Shown: positions 1-6,953, counted from the first letter of the stretch. The stretch: DNA of 7,172 nt from Bacteroidales bacterium (GCA_012799155.1 JAAZLV010000376.1:1-7172); one strand, 5' to 3'. Numbers and translations: made by a program. The notes: generated from the sequence alone by a model not told the origin.

Positions 1-1614
1 AAGAATAAAATAAAAGAAATCACCCATCATCCTTATTTCAGGTACGGATTGATCCTGCTGGCCGGCTTATTTCTCGGCTGGCTACTATTCTCCGGCGGCA
101 ACCGGAGGCAATCGACACCACAAACTGATACTGTGGAAGAAGCACATGATCATGATGCTGAACCAACCATCTGGACCTGCTCCATGCATCCCCAGATCAG
201 GATGGAAGAACCGGGCGACTGCCCATTGTGCGGGATGGATCTGATCCCCCTGCAGACTACCGGCACGGGTGATGCCTCCATCGCCCCCGATGCCATCCAG
301 TTGAGTGCCGAAGCGACTGCACTGGCTAATATACAAACAACGGTCGTTAGTAGACAAAACCCGGTCAAGGAAGTCCAGCTTTACGGCACCATTCAGGTGG
401 ATGAAAGGCTTTCGCAATCGCAGACATCCCATGTGAGCGGGCGTATAGAGAAGTTGTTTATCACCTTCACCGGTGAGAGCGTACGCCGGGGGCAACCCAT
501 TGCCTCGATCTATTCGCCTGAATTATTAAGTGCACAGCAGGAGCTGATTGAGGCGGTGAAAATGCAGGATTTACAGCCCGCACTGCTACAAGCGGTAAGA
601 GAAAAGCTGCGTTTGTGGAAGCTGACTGATGCGCAGATTGCGCGCATTGAACAATCGGGTGAAGTCTCTCCGTTGATCGATGTGGTTGCCACCACAAGCG
701 GTATTGTGATTTCCAAAAATGTGAACCAGGGCGACTATGTGAATACCGGCACCGTACTGTTCGATGTGGCCAATCTATCGCAGGTCTGGGCTGTTTTCGA
801 TGCATACGAGTCCGATCTGCCTTTTCTGAAAGTGGGCGACCGGCTGGAATACACCCTCCAGTCACTCCCCGGCAAAATATTCTCCGGAAGGATCTCTTTT
901 ATCAATCCCATTCTCGATCCTTCCACACGTACTGCAAAAGTAAGGGTGGAGACAGCCAACCCGCGCATGGAGCTGAAACCGGAGATGTATGCCAATGCCC
1001 TTATCGACGCACCGCTTAAACAATACAACAACGAAGTTGTTATTCCTAAGTCGGCCATCCTGTGGACCGGCAAGCGCTCTATCGTATACGTGAAACAGCC
1101 GGATACCGAAATACCTGCGTTCATGCTGCGGGAAGTCGAACTGGGACCGTCGCTTGGAGATGCCTATGTGGTATTATCCGGTATCAACGATGGTGATGAG
1201 ATCGTGACCAATGGTGCCTTCACCATCGATGCGAGTGCCCAACTGGCCGGTAAGCGCAGTATGATGAACGATGAAGCAGGCCGCGCCGTCGCCGGGCATG
1301 AAGGCCACTCGATGAATGGCAAAGATACCATGCAGTCACCCTCCACGGGTGGGGAGCATGTGATGCTGACTGTACAGGGATTGTGCGAGATGTGCAAGGA
1401 ACGTATCGAGAAAACAGCGAAGGCAGTAAACGGGGTCCACACGGCCCGCTGGGATCAGAAGACCAAACAGCTGCATCTCGGTTTCGATCCGACCCAAACA
1501 TCGGGCGATGTCGTTGCCAAAGCCATTGCCAAAGCGGGGCATGATACCGACAAATACAAGGCAGACAAGGCAACGTATGATGCTTTGCCCGATTGCTGTA
1601 AATACAGAGATTAG
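1..1614 (+). CDS. CusB/HlyD-type RND efflux periplasmic adaptor with N-terminal heavy-metal-binding domain and C-terminal HMA-like domain (5' end cut by window)
   Basis: This is the membrane-fusion (adaptor) subunit of a heavy-metal RND efflux pump, likely for Cu+/Ag+; it would link an inner-membrane CusA-type pump to an outer-membrane channel. The frame is open from base 1, and the visible first residues (KNKIKEITHHPYFRYG) look like a cytoplasmic tail, so the true start is at or before the edge; the TTG at 49 lies inside the membrane segment. Numbering from base 1: membrane anchor about 15-30; His/Asp-rich linker; heavy-metal-binding domain 58-84 with C60, M62, H63, C74, C77, M79; lipoyl/hairpin/beta-barrel adaptor core about 120-415, including the CusB-like stretch around SPELLSAQQEL; His/Met-rich linker about 420-450; HMA-like domain 452-537 with C462/C465 (CEMC) and a terminal Cys pair 532-533. 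The C-terminal fusion makes it longer than a plain CusB. cusA- and cusC-like genes would be expected upstream, outside the window. Metal specificity is inferred. Confidence 0.93.
   Translation, partial: KNKIKEITHHPYFRYGLILLAGLFLGWLLFSGGNRRQSTPQTDTVEEAHDHDAEPTIWTCSMHPQIRMEEPGDCPLCGMDLIPLQTTGTGDASIAPDAIQLSAEATALANIQTTVVSRQNPVKEVQLYGTIQVDERLSQSQTSHVSGRIEKLFITFTGESVRRGQPIASIYSPELLSAQQELIEAVKMQDLQPALLQAVREKLRLWKLTDAQIARIEQSGEVSPLIDVVATTSGIVISKNVNQGDYVNTGTVLFDVANLSQVWAVFDAYESDLPFLKVGDRLEYTLQSLPGKIFSGRISFINPILDPSTRTAKVRVETANPRMELKPEMYANALIDAPLKQYNNEVVIPKSAILWTGKRSIVYVKQPDTEIPAFMLREVELGPSLGDAYVVLSGINDGDEIVTNGAFTIDASAQLAGKRSMMNDEAGRAVAGHEGHSMNGKDTMQSPSTGGEHVMLTVQGLCEMCKERIEKTAKAVNGVHTARWDQKTKQLHLGFDPTQTSGDVVAKAIAKAGHDTDKYKADKATYDALPDCCKYRD
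1354..1611 (+). repeat. HMA-like module, copy 1 (C-terminus of the adaptor)
   Basis: This 86-codon segment is paralogous to 1824-2081. Hand alignment without gaps gives 51 identical residues of 86. The CEMCKERIEK block, GHDTDK, YDALP and CCKYR are identical in both. The likeness points to a module duplication (gene fusion or fission) within the metal locus. Confidence 0.85.
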
Positions 1615-1649
1615 ATTATTGAATCATAAATCTTTAAAATGTATCAACA

Positions 1650-2093
1650 ATGAAAAAAATTTTTATACCAACTATTATCTTGGGTGTTGTCCTGTTCACC
1701 GCTTGTAACTCAGGCACATCCAACAAGCATCAATCAGAACGTGAACACACGGAGATGAATCAGATGACAACGGGTGATTCACAGCATGAAATGGAACACA
1801 TGCAGCAGGGTGCCCAGAACGAAGAACATGCCATGCTGGGTGTCAAGGGGAGCTGTGAGATGTGCAAGGAGCGCATTGAAAAGGCCGCAAAGAGTGTGGA
1901 AGGGGTCACTTTTGCAAGCTGGGACATGGAAAAGCAGGAACTGCATATGAATTTCGATCCGATCAAAACCAATCTCGAAGCGATCAGCAAAGTGATCGTG
2001 GCTGAAGGACATGACACGGACAAGGACAAGGCCGAACAGGCGGTCTACGATGCGTTGCCTTCATGTTGCAAGTACAGGGAGATATCGCAATAG
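1650..2093 (+). CDS. HMA-domain lipoprotein, putative periplasmic/outer-membrane-anchored metal chaperone
   Basis: A 147-residue lipoprotein. It has a signal peptide with a lipobox ending at C19 (FTAC), then a Met/His-rich linker at about 30-60, then an HMA-like domain from 59 to 144 with the metal-binding pair C69/C72 (CEMC) and a second Cys pair at 139-140 near the C-terminus. HMA domains bind soft metals such as Cu+ through CxxC. By location and by its likeness to the adaptor's own C-terminal domain, it probably binds or hands over metal in the periplasm for the efflux pump; this is inference. It begins 35 bases after the adaptor stop with no clear promoter between, so co-transcription is likely. 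There is no evident Shine-Dalgarno site, usual for Bacteroidota. The residue after Cys19 is Asn, so this gives no inner-membrane retention signal of the Asp+2 type. Confidence 0.88.
   Translation: MKKIFIPTIILGVVLFTACNSGTSNKHQSEREHTEMNQMTTGDSQHEMEHMQQGAQNEEHAMLGVKGSCEMCKERIEKAAKSVEGVTFASWDMEKQELHMNFDPIKTNLEAISKVIVAEGHDTDKDKAEQAVYDALPSCCKYREISQ
1824..2081 (+). repeat. HMA-like module, copy 2 (in the free lipoprotein)
   Basis: Second copy of the module at 1354-1611, same length (86 codons), 51/86 residues identical. The best-kept blocks are the CxxC loop with the following helix and the C-terminal GHDTDK...YDALP.CCKYR tail. The middle (around DMEKQELH and LEAISKVIVA) has diverged, so the duplication is not recent. 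Confidence 0.85.
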
Positions 2094-2165
2094 GTCAGTG
2101 TATCACTCAGTAAAAAAGTGACAGGAGAATGAAATCACCTAATATAATGATGAAATAAATAATCA

Positions 2166-2285
2166 ATGGAAAAAATTCTGATCATCTTCAATCGTGAACC
2201 CTACGACAATACCGATGTGACTTGGAATGGACTTCGACTTGCTGATACCCTCAAAAGCAAGGGACATGAGGTGCTGACATTCTGA
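2166..2285 (+). pseudogene. DsrE-family protein, N-terminal remnant (39 codons)
   Basis: The ATG at 2166 opens a frame that reads MEKILIIFNREPYDNTDVTW and continues NGLRLADTLKSKGHEVLTF before a TGA at 2283-2285. This matches the first beta-strand, loop and helix of DsrE/DsrF-like small sulfur-relay-type proteins, which normally run to about 110-120 residues and continue after GHEV with a strand such as RIFLM. Here the similarity ends after GHEV and no continuation is visible in any frame before the convergent gene at 2317. It is therefore best read as a gene cut by deletion or rearrangement. It lies 72 bases after the HMA lipoprotein on the same strand. A functional 39-residue peptide cannot be excluded but is unlikely. 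The family call is from remembered sequence pattern only. Confidence 0.68.
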
Positions 2286-2316
2286 TCTGATCTCGGGTGG
2301 ATTGATGTTGTAATAT

Positions 2317-3561
2317 TCAGAATTCCCTTTTCATGGGGCGACCGAAGCCGCCGAAGCTGAGAGTGATCATGTGCATGTTCCCTTCCAGCAGCGCATGCTT
2401 TCGCTTGTAATGTGGCATATAGTAGCTGTAGCGGATGCCAAGGTATCCGCCGCCATTGCGGGAGAGATCCACCTCCCCGTCCCAGCTGTTCAGCTGCAGT
2501 TCCAGCCCTGCCAGGTAGTTGAGGGTGGAGAGCTCTTTAAAATCCTCCAGCTCGGGGTGATCTTCAATCTCGGCATCCGTGGGACCTATGCCCATCCCGC
2601 CAATGCCGACGAAGGGCTTCAGCAGTAGATCGCTGCTTTGGTAGAGGGGAAAATGCAATGCCAGGTCCGCTCCGACCAGGTATCCCCCGATGTCAGCCGG
2701 CCAGGTTACTCCCTGGTGAATCACCTCCCGCCGGCTTTTGGCGGAAGCGTAGTTGAAACGAAGGGAGAGATCTAATTTGCGGTAGAGGACGTTGAACGCG
2801 AATCCGCCCGCGATGCTGTTGCCGAAATGACGGTTGAGCCCGCCGGTAAGGGTGTTGTAGCCTAGAAAAAGCTCATAGCCGAACCCCCAGTCGCTAGGCT
2901 TGAAACGGTAACGGATAAAGCGTCGTGTATAGTCGCCATACTCGCTTCCGCTGTACTCTTCCAGGAAAGCATCAGCCATCTCGTTTTGCTCAGCCATCTC
3001 CGTATCTTGGTCCACGCGATTGGGAGTGAAGAGGATGGAGTAGAGCCATAGCTTGAGAAAAGCTTTCTCTTCGCTGTTCAGCGCAGCTGCATCGATGGTG
3101 ACCGTCAGCGGCAAATAGGATTCGGCCGACTTTCTACCCACCTCCTGCGACAAGCGATCGTTCTCGGCGATCATGCGTAACAGCGAGGAAGGTCTGTATC
3201 TTTCGGGCATTTCCCAGTAATTCTCCCCCTGCCAGTCAATGTCAGCCGAAAACTGCTTCGCTTCCTCCAGGAGGATGTTATACTCCTCACTCCAGAAAGA
3301 GAGGAGCCAGTACTCCACGGGCAGAAATGCCCTGTAGGGATTCCCCGCTTCAGCGGCAAGATATGTTTTCACCTCTTTCAGTGCATAGAGATCACCTTTT
3401 TGAAGGTGCTCCAGAGTGAGTGAACGTCCTTTGGTGATTATCTCGATTTCACTCGATTCTCTGCTCAGGATCTCATTGCGGAGGGAATCGTTCTCTTGCG
3501 CCAAAGTGGTTGTGACGAGGGGAAAAAAGAACAATACGAACGGAAGAAAAATGCTTTTCAT
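2317..3561 (-). CDS. Secreted protein of unknown function with C-terminal outer-membrane beta-barrel
   Basis: I do not recognise a named family. The 414-residue product begins with a Sec signal peptide (hydrophobic FLPFVLFFFPLV, likely cut after A21, before QEND). Residues about 22-220 look helical and charged, with aromatic patches (EYWLLSFW, about 83-90). From about 226 to the end it alternates polar and aromatic/hydrophobic residues in strand-like segments (about 226-238, 250-272, 291-303, 311-322, 345-358, 370-381, 395-405) separated by Gly/Asn/Asp turns. It ends in Phe, as many outer-membrane barrel proteins do. About eight strands would suit a small barrel. The start at 3561 is set by the signal peptide. 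It follows the serine hydrolase by 65 bases on the same strand; a one-mismatch -7 element (TCTTTTTG on the - strand, 3585-3592) could give separate expression. Confidence 0.82.
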   Translation of the reverse strand: MKSIFLPFVLFFFPLVTTTLAQENDSLRNEILSRESSEIEIITKGRSLTLEHLQKGDLYALKEVKTYLAAEAGNPYRAFLPVEYWLLSFWSEEYNILLEEAKQFSADIDWQGENYWEMPERYRPSSLLRMIAENDRLSQEVGRKSAESYLPLTVTIDAAALNSEEKAFLKLWLYSILFTPNRVDQDTEMAEQNEMADAFLEEYSGSEYGDYTRRFIRYRFKPSDWGFGYELFLGYNTLTGGLNRHFGNSIAGGFAFNVLYRKLDLSLRFNYASAKSRREVIHQGVTWPADIGGYLVGADLALHFPLYQSSDLLLKPFVGIGGMGIGPTDAEIEDHPELEDFKELSTLNYLAGLELQLNSWDGEVDLSRNGGGYLGIRYSYYMPHYKRKHALLEGNMHMITLSFGGFGRPMKREF

Positions 3562-3626
3562 TGATTGCCGTTGATTAATTTTATCAAAAAGATTGTGTAC
3601 TCTCTTTCAGAGGCTGCTTTCACTTT

Positions 3627-4976
3627 CTACCTGATAGCATCCAGGATCCTGGCGAGGAATCCGTTCTGATCGAACTCCCCTTCTTTGGAGAAGCCGGTAC
3701 GGACTATCACCAGCTCCTTCGAGGGGATGATGTAGATGAACTGGCCGTCGTGGCCGCGGCAGCAAAACATGTCGCGTGGAACATCGGGATACTCCTTGCC
3801 GGTTTTGTTCAACCAGAAGAAAGCACCGTAGTTTCCATCGGAGCCGTTGGCCGCCGTGGTGGTGTACTCCACCCAGTCATCGGGCAGGATCTGTTCCCCC
3901 AACCAGTTGCCATTGTTGAGGTAGAGCAGCCCGAAGCGGGTATAGTCGCGCAGGCTGGCATAGAGGTAAGAGGAACCCACGAAGGTACCAGAGGCATCCA
4001 CCTCGAAAGTGGCGCTGCGCATGCCGATCCTGTTGAAGAGCTTCTCCCGCGGAAAGGCTAAATAATCGGCATCGTTGCCAATTGCCTTTCGCATCAGGGA
4101 AGAGACAATATTGGTGGATCCCGATGCATATTCAAAAACAGAACCGGGTGCATACTCCAGTTGTTTCGAGATTGCAAACTTTGCCATGTCCCCCTCCTTG
4201 TGCAGCATGTTGTTCACGTCGGAGCTGTTCCCGTAATCTTCATTCCATTCCAGGCCGCTGTTCATCTGCATCAGATGGCGGATGGTGATCTGGCGCCGTT
4301 CATCCTGCTGCCACTCCTCAATGTCGGCAGGTGCATCCAGCTCCAGCTTCCCCTCCTTCACCATGATGCCTGTCAGGGCGTTGGTGAAACTTTTTGCCAT
4401 CGACCAGCTCAGGAAGAGGTTCTCGGGACCAAATCCTTCTGCATATCTTTCCGCGACGGGCTGTCCTTTGTAGGTGACCATCACTGCGAAGGTGCCCTTG
4501 TAGGGGATGGTGTCGACAAAAGCCTGTTCCATAGCCATGTTGAGTTGCTGCAAGTCGATACCGGAAGGGATGGTGTCGGCAATCAGATCACCCATGGGCC
4601 AGGCAATGGTGTCGGGATGCTCGGGCAGGTGAGGCACAATGGGGTAGGGGCGAGCCTGAATGTCGCCCACCGTGTAGTCGTTCACCAGGATGCTGCCGTA
4701 GCCGTTCACGAACGTGGTGCGCGAGGTGTGCCATAGAAAGCGACTCTTAACGCTCTTGCTCCTGCTGTCTACGCTGTTTTTCACGAACCGTATGAAGGAG
4801 AAATTGAGATCGGTCGCCTCCAGCGATTCCTGTGTGCGGTTGCCCACGAAGATGCCCGACGAGAGGTTCTTGGCTGCATAACCGGTGATGATCGGCATCA
4901 GGGGCTTCATGTAGAGAAATCCTCCTAGGAGGATGATCAGAAGTAGAGTCGATAGAATGGCGCCTGCTCTTTTCAT
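3627..4976 (-). CDS. Membrane-anchored serine hydrolase, beta-lactamase/penicillin-binding-protein (class C-like) fold
   Basis: The 449-residue product has an N-terminal hydrophobic anchor or uncleaved signal (about 5-22, LSTLLLIILLGGFL), a region of about 130 residues before the catalytic domain, then a beta-lactamase-related domain. The nucleophile motif SxxK is S192-M-A-K195. The second motif is Y283-A-S (class C enzymes have YxN), and the third is H409-D-G411 in place of KTG. HxG and YxS occur in many serine hydrolases, esterases and D-aminopeptidases of this superfamily, so the substrate is open: peptide, ester or amide cleavage outside the cytoplasmic membrane. There is no reason to call it a resistance enzyme. 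A Bacteroidota-type -7 box lies just upstream (5003-5010), leaving a short leader. The protein appears intact; start is supported by the signal/anchor and the nearby promoter. Confidence 0.9.
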   Translation of the reverse strand: MKRAGAILSTLLLIILLGGFLYMKPLMPIITGYAAKNLSSGIFVGNRTQESLEATDLNFSFIRFVKNSVDSRSKSVKSRFLWHTSRTTFVNGYGSILVNDYTVGDIQARPYPIVPHLPEHPDTIAWPMGDLIADTIPSGIDLQQLNMAMEQAFVDTIPYKGTFAVMVTYKGQPVAERYAEGFGPENLFLSWSMAKSFTNALTGIMVKEGKLELDAPADIEEWQQDERRQITIRHLMQMNSGLEWNEDYGNSSDVNNMLHKEGDMAKFAISKQLEYAPGSVFEYASGSTNIVSSLMRKAIGNDADYLAFPREKLFNRIGMRSATFEVDASGTFVGSSYLYASLRDYTRFGLLYLNNGNWLGEQILPDDWVEYTTTAANGSDGNYGAFFWLNKTGKEYPDVPRDMFCCRGHDGQFIYIIPSKELVIVRTGFSKEGEFDQNGFLARILDAIR

Positions 4977-5002
4977 GGGAACAGTTTTAGTGATTCAATC
5001 CT

Positions 5003-5010
5003 CAAAGATA
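5003..5010 (-). promoter_or_regulatory. Likely -7 promoter element of the serine hydrolase gene
   Basis: Reads TATCTTTG on the - strand, an exact fit to the Bacteroidota -7 consensus TAnnTTTG, 26 bases before the ATG at 4976. No good -33 TTTG is seen at the expected spacing, where the upstream gene's terminator stem lies instead. The call rests on the single box and its position. Confidence 0.5.
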
Positions 5011-5013
5011 GAT

Positions 5014-5046
5014 AAAAAAAAGCAGGATGATTTACGCACCCTGCTT
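5014..5046 (-). terminator. Rho-independent terminator of the peptidyl-prolyl isomerase gene
   Basis: On the - strand, the arms AAGCAGGGTG (5046-5037) and CATCCTGCTT (5029-5020) pair over 10 positions with one G-T wobble around a 7-base loop. The run of T continues from the stem's end to 5014 (eight T in all counting two in the stem). It starts 22 bases after the isomerase stop codon, a textbook arrangement. Confidence 0.88.
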
Positions 5047-5068
5047 CATTTCTACCATGGTTCAATGG

Positions 5069-5506
5069 TCAATCCTCAAATATCAGGATCTTCTCGATCT
5101 CATCGCCCTGGCGAATCTGATCAATCACCTCCACTCCTTCATACACTTTGCCGAAGCAGGTGTGGTGACGGTCCAGGTGGGCGGTGTTGTCGCGGCTGTG
5201 GCAGATGAAAAACTGGGAGCCTCCTGTGTCGCGGCCGGCATGTGCCATCGACAATACGCCTCGATCGTGGTACTGGTTGTTGCCATCCAGCTCACACTTG
5301 ATGGTGTAACCCGGCCCCCCGGCACCTGTGCCGTCGGGGCATCCGCCCTGGATCACAAAGTTAGGAATCACGCGATGGAATGTCAGTCCGTCGTAAAACC
5401 CATCCTCGGCCAGTTTCACGAAATTGGCCACCGTCTTGGGGGCATCCTCCTCGTAAAACTTCACTTTCATCACTCCTTTTCCGGTGTGTATCTCAGCTAT
5501 AAGCAT
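5069..5506 (-). CDS. Cyclophilin-type peptidyl-prolyl cis-trans isomerase
   Basis: A 145-residue single-domain cyclophilin that interconverts cis and trans Xaa-Pro bonds to help protein folding. No signal peptide is visible, so it should be cytoplasmic. Family landmarks in order: [12 protein letters not shown] (22-33), [13 protein letters not shown] (43-55) with catalytic Arg45 and Gln53, GTGAGGPGY (59-67), [17 protein letters not shown] (85-101) and HTCFGKV (115-121). The frame is open further upstream (to 5674), but the extension overlaps the neighbouring oxidoreductase and lacks family similarity; the ATG at 5506 fits the family length, has an AGAAGAA ribosome-site-like stretch just before it, and lies downstream of a likely promoter. 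It is flanked by its own promoter and terminator, so probably a single-gene unit. Confidence 0.95.
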   Translation of the reverse strand: MLIAEIHTGKGVMKVKFYEEDAPKTVANFVKLAEDGFYDGLTFHRVIPNFVIQGGCPDGTGAGGPGYTIKCELDGNNQYHDRGVLSMAHAGRDTGGSQFFICHSRDNTAHLDRHHTCFGKVYEGVEVIDQIRQGDEIEKILIFED

Positions 5507-5535
5507 ATTTCTTCTTTTTTGGTTTAAATGATTTG

Positions 5536-5543
5536 CAAAAGTA
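5536..5543 (-). promoter_or_regulatory. Likely -7 promoter element of the peptidyl-prolyl isomerase gene
   Basis: Reads TACTTTTG on the - strand, an exact match to the Bacteroidota -7 consensus TAnnTTTG. A T-rich stretch (TTTTT, 5567-5563) sits 19 bases further upstream, about where the -33 element belongs, though it is not a perfect TTTG. The box ends 29 bases before the isomerase ATG. Confidence 0.55.
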
Positions 5544-5555
5544 GCCGTTTTAACT

Positions 5556-5574
5556 GTGATATAAAAATTATCAC
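5556..5574. repeat. Short inverted repeat upstream of the isomerase promoter
   Basis: GTGATA and TATCAC (6 + 6 bases) separated by 7 A/T-rich bases. It lies between the stop of the oxidoreductase gene and the isomerase -7 box and covers the -33 region. On the - strand no T-run follows, so it is a poor terminator. It could be an operator or chance. Confidence 0.3.
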
Positions 5575-5591
5575 CCGGCAGAAATATGGAC

Positions 5592-6953
5592 TTAGGAGGG
5601 ATTTCTTCCCGGAACAGGGACTGCTTTTTCCTGGTAATCTGGCAACGGTCCCATCTCATAGGTCTCCGGACCATATCGCAACCCGGAGGCCATGATCTCG
5701 TCCCAGCTGATCGCTTTTCCGGTATAGGCTGCTTCTCTTCCCATGATGGCGATTTGGGTGGAATAGGCCAGATCTTCCCCCTGATTTATTTTCTTGTTCA
5801 ATCGAATTGATTCCACAAGATGTACATGCTCCTGCTTGTAGGGGTTTTGCACCGGTTTGTTTTTGTAATCATATTCCCACAACAGATTTCCTTCCCAATC
5901 GAGGATCTTGATCTCTCCGGCATCATTCAGTTGGGCGATTCCCTTTGTCCCCAACACCTGTTCTGAGATGTTACCGTCACATCCATCGATCTGCCGTGCG
6001 GTATGCAGCATCCGCTTGTGGTTGTTGTAGGTGTAATCCACACTGAAAAAATCGAAAATATCTCCTGTCAGTCGTCGTGCCGAGCCGCCGTAGCCTACCG
6101 CTTTGATGGGTTGCTCTCCCATGAACCAGGTGACCACATCAATGTTGTGAATACCCTGATCAAGGATGTGGTCGCCACTTAGCCATTTGATGTTGAACCA
6201 GTTGCGAATGCAATATTCCATGTCGCTCCATTCCGGTTGTTTCTGTTTGTTCCACCATGCCCCCTGATTCCAGTGGGAGGTGGCTGAGATGATCTCTCCG
6301 ATGATCCCGTTTTTCACCTCCAGGTAGGCTTCCCAGTAATCACGCCGATGTCTTCTCTGGTTGCCGGTAACAACGCTCAGCCCTTTTGCCGTTGCCACCT
6401 TCGAGGCGGCTATCACCGTGCGGATTCCCGTTGGATCTACGGCACAGGGTTTCTCCATGAACACATGTTTCCCTGCTTCTATGGCAGCCTTGAACTGCTC
6501 AGGCCTGAAATGTGTGGGGGTGCACAGCAGCACCAGCTCCACCTCCGGCATGGCCATCACTTTTTGATAGGCATCAAAGCCGAAAAAGCAATTGCTGTCA
6601 TCAACCTTGTTGTTATTTTCAGCGAGGATGGTACGACATCGTTCCATCCGGTCAGGAAAGAGATCAGCCAAAGCGATGATTTCAAGGTTCGGTCCAGCAC
6701 TTAAGAAATTGACAGCAGCTCCCGTTCCCCGGTCACCACACCCTATCAGGGCTGCTTTCAATGGTGCTCCATCGGGTGCTGTCTCCACAAATGAAAACAT
6801 CCCCAACTCTTCAGGAGTAAAGGAAGCAGTGGATCTCTTTTTCGAATTTCCTGTACAGGATGACAGGATTGCAGGCGTTGCCACACCCAACGGAATGGTG
6901 CTGCCCAACAGGGCACTGTTTGTTAAAAATTTTCTGCGTTTCATGATACTCAT
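5592..6953 (-). CDS. Gfo/Idh/MocA-family NAD(P)-dependent oxidoreductase, Tat-exported lipoprotein
   Basis: A 453-residue dehydrogenase-fold protein likely acting on a sugar, sugar acid, inositol or a glycoside; the substrate cannot be read from sequence. The N-terminus has a Tat motif (RRKFLT, residues 6-11), a hydrophobic stretch and a lipobox LSSC with Cys33, so it is probably exported folded with its cofactor and lipid-anchored. The Rossmann loop is GCGDRG (71-76); M-EKP (166-169) is the family's conserved Lys motif; [15 protein letters not shown] (260-274) holds the D265/H269 pair expected near the active site. The C-terminal domain is complete. The start may be M1 (6953) or M4 (6944, MKRRKF); neither has a clear ribosome site. 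It begins 24 bases after the stop of another oxidoreductase of the same family, so the two likely form an operon continuing off the right edge. Confidence 0.93.
   Translation of the reverse strand: MSIMKRRKFLTNSALLGSTIPLGVATPAILSSCTGNSKKRSTASFTPEELGMFSFVETAPDGAPLKAALIGCGDRGTGAAVNFLSAGPNLEIIALADLFPDRMERCRTILAENNNKVDDSNCFFGFDAYQKVMAMPEVELVLLCTPTHFRPEQFKAAIEAGKHVFMEKPCAVDPTGIRTVIAASKVATAKGLSVVTGNQRRHRRDYWEAYLEVKNGIIGEIISATSHWNQGAWWNKQKQPEWSDMEYCIRNWFNIKWLSGDHILDQGIHNIDVVTWFMGEQPIKAVGYGGSARRLTGDIFDFFSVDYTYNNHKRMLHTARQIDGCDGNISEQVLGTKGIAQLNDAGEIKILDWEGNLLWEYDYKNKPVQNPYKQEHVHLVESIRLNKKINQGEDLAYSTQIAIMGREAAYTGKAISWDEIMASGLRYGPETYEMGPLPDYQEKAVPVPGRNPS

Noticed and set aside
49..51. TTG as start codon of the adaptor gene
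   Set aside because: It falls inside the membrane segment; the frame stays open to base 1 and the 16 residues before it look like a natural cytoplasmic tail.
2103..2121. Hairpin TCACT / AGTGA after the HMA lipoprotein gene
   Set aside because: 5-base stem with a 9-base loop and no T-run; too weak to call a terminator.
2279..2323. Inverted repeat ATTCTGA / TCAGAAT around the convergent stop codons
   Set aside because: Only 7-base arms separated by 31 bases and no T-run on either strand, so not supported as a bidirectional terminator.
3603..3616. CTCT-GAA-AGAG hairpin between the serine hydrolase and barrel-protein genes
   Set aside because: 4-base stem and no adjacent T-run; likely chance.
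4161..4736. Long + strand open frame (191 codons)
   Set aside because: Lies antisense within the serine hydrolase, which has clear catalytic motifs; no recognisable protein features.
5176..5205. LDR in place of the LDG loop of eukaryotic cyclophilins in the isomerase
   Set aside because: I recall similar LDR-H-T forms in other Bacteroidota cyclophilins; not likely to be a loss of function.
5027..5527. Long + strand open frame (166 codons)
   Set aside because: Antisense to the cyclophilin gene and its terminator; a mirror of a well-supported gene.
5507..5674. N-terminal extension of the isomerase (start at 5674)
   Set aside because: It overlaps the oxidoreductase coding region, crosses the likely promoter and inverted repeat, and has no cyclophilin similarity.
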